Positions 5,565-7,173 of a stretch of DNA of 7,173 nucleotides are shown one piece after another. Origin of the DNA: an uncultured Cytophagaceae bacterium (GTDB taxonomy: Bacteria > Bacteroidota > Bacteroidia > Cytophagales > Spirosomataceae); assembly GCA_903837305.1 (NCBI GenBank), contig CAILUB010000251.1:1-7173 (forward strand), given 5' to 3'. The notes beneath the pieces are model-generated. The model did no database searches. It had not been told where the DNA came from and worked only from the letters and a program-made list of their open reading frames with translations. Within the stretch, counting starts at the first letter, position 1; each line of letters opens with the position of its first letter. The position numbers and the translations under genes were made by a program.

Positions 5565-7173
5565 TTAAAATTGCTTTAGATAGGACAATTTAGCTAAAAA
5601 ACTTTGTTGCTTCTGCTGGCTGCTATCCGTTCCTTGGTAATTCAAGGAGTTAAATACCAGATAAACATAGGATAAAGGCTGGTATTCCCAGGCTAGACGC
5701 ATATTCACAGAATTCAAATTATCCGTGGTATTTTTTTGGTAAAAACCAATCAACTGTAATCGCGGATTGATGGCCATACGAGTTTCCAAAATCAATAAAT
5801 TAACTTCTTTTGTCTCACGAGCCACACCCACGTCTTCAAACTTACTCCAATTCCATGTTAAACCTACATTCATGTGTGGGATGGGGGCCAAACGAAATTT
5901 AGAATCAATCATTTGTAATGTGCCGTTAAAAAAGCCGCCCCAACCGTATTCTGTAGATCCTGAATATTTTGCACTCGGGTCACTAGCTAACAAAAATCCC
6001 TGTCTAAAATACTTATAGGAACCAGGTTTAATGCGAATACCCACTGGATTAAAATCATCTTCCAAGTTCTGAACGCTCGCATCTATATAGCCACCAATGA
6101 TTCCCCCATTTTGCAGATTAAACCACAGAGGCCCAGAGACCAATTTTTGTTCCACTATATTTCCCGTCGTTAAACTATGGTAAATTTCCGTGTAAACGCC
6201 TGGTTGCCAAAATCGAACAAATTTAGGCAACCATTTAGCTCTAACATTAAAATCGATTCCTTGAGAATTTGATAGTACATTTTTCCTCGAAACAAATCCC
6301 ATTGCCGGATTATATTGATCGGAAACTAACGTATGTGTCCAATATAAAGTCACCAAATTGTCTTTATATAAAAACTGACCATATTCTGCAAAACCTTGAC
6401 TATCATTTCGACTATCCTGTGTCATCGTTCCCATTCCACTAAATGAGAACCTATCATTAAAACGGATAAAGGCATCAATTGCTCCGGTAGATTGAACGGA
6501 TGAAGGGGATGATTTAGTCGTAGCAATCACTCCTATCCTATTTTGTTTACCAAAATTCTCAGAAACACGTCCTACAAAAAAATTCGTAAAGGGATCACCG
6601 TCACCCTCGCCTTGACGCATATAGATACCACCGATATTTCGATTTTCTGACCGATACACAAAACGAGATCCAGCCGTTATGGCAATTGGGTTCACATTGG
6701 CGTCCAATCCAATCGTACGACTAAAGAAGGGTTGTATGTACATCGATCCACCTACAACCTCACTTATGGGAGCTAAACCCGCCGAAAAAAGGGAGGCATT
6801 CTCTAAAAAGAATTGACGTCTTTCAGGAAAAAACACAGAGAAACGTGAAATGTTATTTACTTGCCTATCCACATCTGCCTGTGCGAAATCCGTATTAAAA
6901 GTTAAATCCATTATGGAAGTAGGACTTATCGCCCACTTAATTTCACCCCCTGCCTTAAATTCTGAAGCTTGAGCATTTCCTATTTCTGTTCCCTCCGACT
7001 TATTGGAAACATGCAATAAATAGGGAATAAAGCGAATATTCGTAGAAGTAGGCGGTGGCGGAATAATCCCCGTTAATTTTCCGGCATAATCCATTCGCAA
7101 TGGACTCATAGAACGCGGATGAGGTGACCAAACCGTCAATTCATTACTCGATCGACGCACCCTAAAAAAATTA
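5565..7173 (-). CDS. DUF5916 family outer-membrane protein (C-terminal part, 5' end outside window)
   Basis: About 535 C-terminal residues are visible and the frame stays open to the right edge. The GTG at 7160 is read as an internal valine, because the preceding codons give NFFR and continue a typical DUF5916 stretch into the window. Numbering from that valine, the family signature is clear: DLTFNTDFAQADVDRQVNN at 85-103 followed by FFPERRQFFLEN at 110-121. The rest is a long series of amphipathic beta strands ending in FLAKLSYLKQF, with the terminal phenylalanine typical of outer-membrane barrels. Full members usually carry a signal peptide and a carbohydrate-binding-like N-terminal domain before the barrel, which would lie beyond the window. 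Function is not established; a role in surface binding or uptake is inference. It is the first visible gene of a four-gene cluster and its stop is 1 bp from the threonine aldolase start. Confidence 0.9.
   Translation of the reverse strand, partial: NFFRVRRSSNELTVWSPHPRSMSPLRMDYAGKLTGIIPPPPTSTNIRFIPYLLHVSNKSEGTEIGNAQASEFKAGGEIKWAISPTSIMDLTFNTDFAQADVDRQVNNISRFSVFFPERRQFFLENASLFSAGLAPISEVVGGSMYIQPFFSRTIGLDANVNPIAITAGSRFVYRSENRNIGGIYMRQGEGDGDPFTNFFVGRVSENFGKQNRIGVIATTKSSPSSVQSTGAIDAFIRFNDRFSFSGMGTMTQDSRNDSQGFAEYGQFLYKDNLVTLYWTHTLVSDQYNPAMGFVSRKNVLSNSQGIDFNVRAKWLPKFVRFWQPGVYTEIYHSLTTGNIVEQKLVSGPLWFNLQNGGIIGGYIDASVQNLEDDFNPVGIRIKPGSYKYFRQGFLLASDPSAKYSGSTEYGWGGFFNGTLQMIDSKFRLAPIPHMNVGLTWNWSKFEDVGVARETKEVNLLILETRMAINPRLQLIGFYQKNTTDNLNSVNMRLAWEYQPLSYVYLVFNSLNYQGTDSSQQKQQSFLAKLSYLKQF

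Noticed and set aside
5767..6018. Plus-strand frame of 83 residues inside the DUF5916 gene
   Set aside because: Antisense of a conserved barrel region with no independent support.
7158..7160. GTG as start of the DUF5916 gene
   Set aside because: The frame is open through the right edge and upstream codons continue the family-like sequence (NFFRV...), while the result would lack signal peptide and N-terminal domain; this is a window truncation, not a short gene.

Overview
The window looks like chromosomal DNA from a member of the Bacteroidota, most likely a Cytophagales- or Sphingobacteria-like lineage (that rank is inference only). The grounds are moderately AT-rich DNA, AT-rich leaders without Shine-Dalgarno sequences, one good Bacteroidota-type promoter (TTG-N17-TACTTTTG), and several families typical of the phylum: a DUF6268-like outer-membrane protein, a DUF5916 outer-membrane protein and an exported aminopeptidase P. 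I see no mobile element, tRNA, rRNA, CRISPR array or long repeat, and no intergenic gap longer than 63 bp.

Layout, left to right. (a) The 3' end of a plus-strand outer-membrane beta-barrel gene runs in from the left edge and stops at 529. It meets everything else head-on; all other genes are on the minus strand. A perfect 16-bp hairpin at 527-562 serves as a shared bidirectional terminator. (b) Read in its own direction, a minus-strand pair follows: exported Xaa-Pro aminopeptidase (2433-1048), then a small exported DUF2147 protein (1036-566), 11 bp apart. (c) A single gene for an unrecognised four-helix membrane protein (3042-2494) has its own promoter just upstream and an intrinsic terminator 4 bp after its stop. 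(d) A tight four-gene minus-strand cluster runs in from the right edge: DUF5916 outer-membrane protein (truncated by the window), threonine aldolase, L-rhamnose mutarotase and a GH105 unsaturated rhamnogalacturonyl hydrolase. The gaps are 1 bp, 39 bp and a TAATG stop/start overlap.

The clearest functional story is in cluster (d). The GH105 enzyme has a signal peptide and should cleave unsaturated galacturonyl-rhamnose products of rhamnogalacturonan lyases in the periplasm. The mutarotase is cytoplasmic and interconverts anomers of L-rhamnose, the sugar that reaction releases. Together they point to use of pectin (rhamnogalacturonan I) or another rhamnose-containing plant or algal polysaccharide. 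Why threonine aldolase and a DUF5916 barrel share the transcript is not explained by the sequence. Cluster (b) looks like periplasmic peptide processing plus an envelope protein of unknown role.

I found no convincing previously undescribed system. The points most worth a second look are the GH105/mutarotase coupling, the odd partners in that operon, the unclassified membrane protein, and the identical hairpin core shared by both terminators.
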